Assembly: GCA_963677695.2 (NCBI GenBank)
Contig: CAXXUJ010000001.1
Coordinates: forward strand, 496,001 to 560,000
Source of the DNA: SABI01 sp963677695
Lineage (GTDB): Bacteria > Spirochaetota > Spirochaetia > Sphaerochaetales > Sphaerochaetaceae
Reading direction: 5' to 3'
Length of the DNA: 64,000 bases
The notes under the pieces were generated by a model. It worked only from the letters and a program-made list of their open reading frames with translations. It was not told the origin of the DNA and ran no database searches. Shown here piece by piece: positions 61,431 to 64,000 of this stretch. Each line of letters starts with the position of its first letter. The stretch's first letter is position 1. The translations under genes were made by a program, and so were the position numbers.

Positions 61431-62147
61431 ATGGTAGGTCCTTACATCAACAGTATCGGCATCATCTCAGGCAGTATTATCGGAATACTGCTGGGGCGGC
61501 ATCTGCCTGAAACCATGAAGAAAAGGCTCCCTCTGATGTTCTCCATCGCTGCTATGACCATCGGTATTGTGATGATCATCAAGGTAGTGAATCTTCCTCC
61601 GGTCATTCTTGCTCTCATGGCAGGAACGATCATAGGAGAGCTGCTTCGCATCGAAGAAGGCGTCACATGGGGTGCTCACAAGCTTCAGAGCGGAATAGAA
61701 CGACTGTTTCCAAGCGCAGCGGCAGACCACGAAAAAGATGAACGAATTGAGAAGTTCATCGCTGTGATGATCCTCTTCAGTTTCTCGGGGACAGGAATCT
61801 TCGGTTCCCTTCAGGAAGGAATGAGTGGAGATTACACCCTCTTGCTCATTAAAACCTTTATGGATTTTTTCACTGCCATCATCTTCGCCGCAGGCATCGG
61901 GATTATCACGGCAACCTGTGCCCTGCCGCAGCTTGCCATACAGGCAGGGCTTTTCGCTCTTGCAACACTGATCGTTCCGTTGACCAGTGAATCGATGTTA
62001 GCGGACTTCTCTGCGGCAGGCGGAATGATCCTGCTCGCAACGGGATTACGGATAGCTGACATCAAACCGTTTCCGGTTTTGAGTATGATCCCAGCCCTGA
62101 TTCTTTCCATGCCCTTTACGGCCCTTTGGGAAAGGTTTTTCAGCTGA
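61431..62147 (+). CDS. DUF554 family membrane protein
   Basis: 238 residues, about seven hydrophobic segments. It starts MVGPYINSIGIISGSIIGIL and has LALMAGTIIGELLRIE and VMILFSFSGTGIFGSLQEG, the pattern of the DUF554 (YdfK/YqgA) family of unknown role, thought to be transporters. ATAAGGAG lies 13 nt before the ATG. It is convergent with the AAA ATPase gene, and 62148-62248 is empty. Confidence 0.85.
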   Translation: MVGPYINSIGIISGSIIGILLGRHLPETMKKRLPLMFSIAAMTIGIVMIIKVVNLPPVILALMAGTIIGELLRIEEGVTWGAHKLQSGIERLFPSAAADHEKDERIEKFIAVMILFSFSGTGIFGSLQEGMSGDYTLLLIKTFMDFFTAIIFAAGIGIITATCALPQLAIQAGLFALATLIVPLTSESMLADFSAAGGMILLATGLRIADIKPFPVLSMIPALILSMPFTALWERFFS

Positions 62148-62248
62148 GTCGATACCATAAAGACAATCCTCTCGGATACTGTCTCCAGGATAATGGCTCA
62201 CCAGAATTCATAGGAATGAATACGCCTCTTTGTATACCTACATCACAT

Positions 62249-63484
62249 TCACAGTGCAGTGAACGGAATAGCTATTTCTGTATCTGTGAGGTATCCGCTC
62301 TCATCACCGAGATGAACGATGAGTCCATCTCCGATAGAGAGGGACGGATAGGTATCACGAAAGGCTCTGATTCCCAGCGTATCCTTTTTTTTCGGTCTCG
62401 CAGTAGATTTCACTTCAATTGGGATGAATACCCCGTTCTGCTCGAGTAGTAAATCAATCTCAGCGCCGCCATGACTTCTCCAATGATATACTCCGACAGG
62501 AGATTGCATCGCTGAAACAATCTTCAGGATCTCCATGACGACCATGGTCTCAACGGTACTTCCCCAGCGTGGATGGGAAGGGAGAGCTGATGGCGTTGAG
62601 AGAAAGAGAGAATGGCACAGTAATCCGGTATCAGCAAAGTAGCCCTTGTTCTTTCTGCTCACTCTCTTCAGGACATTCCCGGAATAGGGAGGGAGCTCAA
62701 TCCATTGGAACGATTGCTTCAAAATATCAAGCCACCGCCTGGCTGTCTGAGGGGTGATCCCTATATCTCTTCCCAATTGCGAGTAATTGATTTCCTGTGC
62801 ACTGAGCGTACCGCATAATTTAAAAAACCTGGCAAACAGAGCAAGGTCCGAGATATCGGCCATGAGTCGAACATCCCGTTCGATATACGTCTGCACATAC
62901 GAATCAAGAAATGCAGGAACTACTTCAAGAGGAAGCTCCTGTACTCCAGGGAGCTGTCCCCTGTACAGGCAGGTAAGGAGAGGCTCTTTTAACTGGCAAT
63001 CATATGTAGGCAGCGAATCGACCTTTCCCGTATGTATCACATGTTCCAGCCACCTTGTTCGGGGAGGGGTATCCAGGATCTCATCCAGGTTGAACGACAT
63101 CAGATTGACCACCACAGCACGCCCGGCAAGAGACTCAGAGATGGAATTGAGAATTCCCCATTGCTGCGATCCGCTCAGAATATACCTACCGGGGGTTCGA
63201 TCTTTATCCACGAGCCTTTTCAATACAGGAACCAATTGGGGTGCATACTGTATCTCATCGAGAAAAAGGGGCCCCGGATTGTTTTTAAAGAATAGTTCAG
63301 GTTCAGACCGGGCATTTCCCACATCAGTAAGCGGATCAAAAACTATAGTTGTATGACTCTCCGCGAATAGATGTTCAATGAGTGTTGATTTGCCTACCTG
63401 ACGGGCTCCGGTGAGCACAACGACTGGAAAATGCGCGCTGTACAGAGAGATTTTCTCTTGTTGCGACCTGACTCTATACCTCAT
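62249..63484 (-). CDS. AAA-family ATPase with C-terminal DUF4143 domain
   Basis: 411 residues from ATG 63484, decided by the promoter 7 nt upstream. Walker A TGARQVGKSTL near residue 28, Walker B GPLFLDEIQYAP near residue 77, sensor SGSQQW near 106. A winged helix (QLGRDIGITPQTARRWLDIL, about 237) precedes the DUF4143 part, which ends with HGGAEIDLLLEQNG and IPIEVKS, a PD-(D/E)xK-like signature. The family is widespread and its role is unknown; DNA binding or nuclease-like action is often supposed. A 14-bp inverted repeat surrounds its promoter. Confidence 0.87.
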   Translation of the reverse strand: MRYRVRSQQEKISLYSAHFPVVVLTGARQVGKSTLIEHLFAESHTTIVFDPLTDVGNARSEPELFFKNNPGPLFLDEIQYAPQLVPVLKRLVDKDRTPGRYILSGSQQWGILNSISESLAGRAVVVNLMSFNLDEILDTPPRTRWLEHVIHTGKVDSLPTYDCQLKEPLLTCLYRGQLPGVQELPLEVVPAFLDSYVQTYIERDVRLMADISDLALFARFFKLCGTLSAQEINYSQLGRDIGITPQTARRWLDILKQSFQWIELPPYSGNVLKRVSRKNKGYFADTGLLCHSLFLSTPSALPSHPRWGSTVETMVVMEILKIVSAMQSPVGVYHWRSHGGAEIDLLLEQNGVFIPIEVKSTARPKKKDTLGIRAFRDTYPSLSIGDGLIVHLGDESGYLTDTEIAIPFTAL

Positions 63485-63491
63485 ATGTAGT

Positions 63492-63520
63492 ATTATAATC
63501 CGATTTACCTTGAAAATCAA
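63492..63520 (-). promoter_or_regulatory. Promoter of the AAA/DUF4143 gene, leaderless
   Basis: Leftward TTGATT (63520-63515), 17-nt spacer, TATAAT (63497-63492), then 7 nt to the ATG at 63484. Confidence 0.7.
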
Positions 63521-63549
63521 TGACTGCATCATCAGTTTTCAAGGTAAAT
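63503..63549. promoter_or_regulatory. 14-bp inverted repeat spanning the AAA/DUF4143 promoter
   Basis: ATTTACCTTGAAAA (63503-63516) and TTTTCAAGGTAAAT (63536-63549) are perfect inverted copies with a 19-nt spacer. One arm sits between -10 and -35, the other upstream of -35, suggesting a dimeric repressor or self-binding by the ATPase. Confidence 0.75.
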
Positions 63550-63851
63550 GATCTCATCCTGCCTATCTAACCAACGTTAGAGGATATTCTCTGATCGTCA
63601 TGCACGGGAACATAAGGATGCAGACAAGTGTGTGAAGTGGAAAAATCCAATTTTTTCTGCTGGACACGAAGCAGTTTCAGGGTGCTTTCGATATTTAGAT
63701 ATGAGAGATCAAGAGATGGCGGCAGGGATAACAGTATTTCCCGTTTTGTGCACTCTACCGGTCAGGTCAAACATAGGGTACGGCATCATGGCTGATTTCT
63801 TGTAATCATATAGCCTGAGTGATATATTATGTACGAGACTGTTCACATGAC
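63550..63851. other. Gene-free stretch
   Basis: No supported coding frame on either strand. Composition is mixed, and nothing repeated was seen apart from the inverted-repeat arm at its left edge. Confidence 0.45.
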
Positions 63852-63880
63852 TTGCCTGGTTTGCGAGCAAGTTTTACAGT
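63852..63880 (+). promoter_or_regulatory. Promoter of the right-edge gene
   Basis: TTGCCT (63852-63857), 17-nt spacer, TACAGT (63875-63880), followed by AAGAGG 8 nt before the ATG at 63898. Confidence 0.5.
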
Positions 63881-63897
63881 ATCAAGAGGAACTGGAT

Positions 63898-64000
63898 ATG
63901 CAGAAGGATGAAATAAAGAATTATATCGAAGCTTTCAAAAAGAGGACGCAGACAATTTGCAAATCAAAAGAATCTGCTGCATCTTATCTTATTAAGGCAG
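63898..64000 (+). CDS. Small protein of unknown function, cut by the window edge
   Basis: ATG 63898 with AAGAGG upstream opens MQKDEIKNYIEAFKKRTQTI and continues to the last base (34 codons). The start resembles short conserved bacterial proteins that read RTxxxxxSKEAAxxFLIKAGI, from memory; their function is unknown to me. An in-frame ATG at 63829 is less likely because it lies before the promoter. Confidence 0.5.
   Translation, partial: MQKDEIKNYIEAFKKRTQTICKSKESAASYLIKA

Noticed and set aside
1..64000. CRISPR arrays, tRNA or rRNA genes, intact insertion sequences
   Set aside because: Looked for regular repeats, cloverleaf-like segments and transposase motifs while reading and saw none; a dedicated search was not possible.

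Overview
The window looks like the chromosome of a fermentative, saccharolytic spirochaete (Spirochaetota; family not resolved). The reasons are binding-protein signal peptides of the GGAQEAA/EGTKE type, a stand-alone ODP-type di-iron domain, a dense set of LacI, IclR and AraC regulators, TRAP, TTT and ABC importers, and acetate kinase. Protein families are recognised from sequence motifs only; no database search was run.

Layout. 1-7160, leftward: a tripartite tricarboxylate transporter operon (tctC-tctB-tctA) with an Fe-S Old Yellow Enzyme, a LacI regulator and a fumarate-reductase-type flavoprotein that runs off the left edge. It reads as a module for taking up and reducing or oxidising an unsaturated carboxylate. 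7300-15670: an unsaturated-uronate (pectin/alginate/GAG-type) module with eda-kdgK leftward, two IclR regulators, and a TRAP transporter with kduI and kduD rightward. 15700-18060: a methyltransferase, a Fic protein with an N-terminal HTH, and a small outer-membrane protein. 18150-23420: tightly overlapping ubiD-ubiA-ubiX homologues (late futalosine/menaquinone type) fused into one operon with a three-gene ABC importer. 23455-29180: a LacI-controlled ABC sugar importer with a GH4 glycosidase. 29264-40630: a synthase-dependent exopolysaccharide locus, the most novel part. It has a membrane-anchored GH-A-like protein, an ODP/degenerate-GGDEF/degenerate-receiver protein, and a HEAT-repeat/GT2 processive synthase, facing a GH16 enzyme and a polysaccharide deacetylase. 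A TetR regulator with a perfect operator sits at the deacetylase end. 40668-42532: glmS. 42533-44551: an AT-rich patch with an iron-type alcohol dehydrogenase. 44540-55635, leftward: a peptide-type ABC importer, an Amt-PII fusion, a class III aminotransferase, a SatP-type carrier and an SDR, preceded by an AraC regulator. 55881-64000: a DUF1537 kinase, a serine-recombinase pseudogene, a second Fic protein, a Rieske protein, ackA, a DUF554 protein, an AAA/DUF4143 ATPase and a partial small gene.

Recurring themes. (1) Uptake systems are organised with binding protein first, and an intercistronic hairpin separates the binding protein from its permease in at least three independent operons. (2) Several genes have a recognisable -10 box only 6-7 nt before the ATG and no Shine-Dalgarno sequence, which suggests leaderless mRNAs. 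(3) Perfect palindromes at regulator-linked promoters give testable operators for the LacI, TetR and other regulators. No rRNA, tRNA, CRISPR array or intact insertion sequence was seen.
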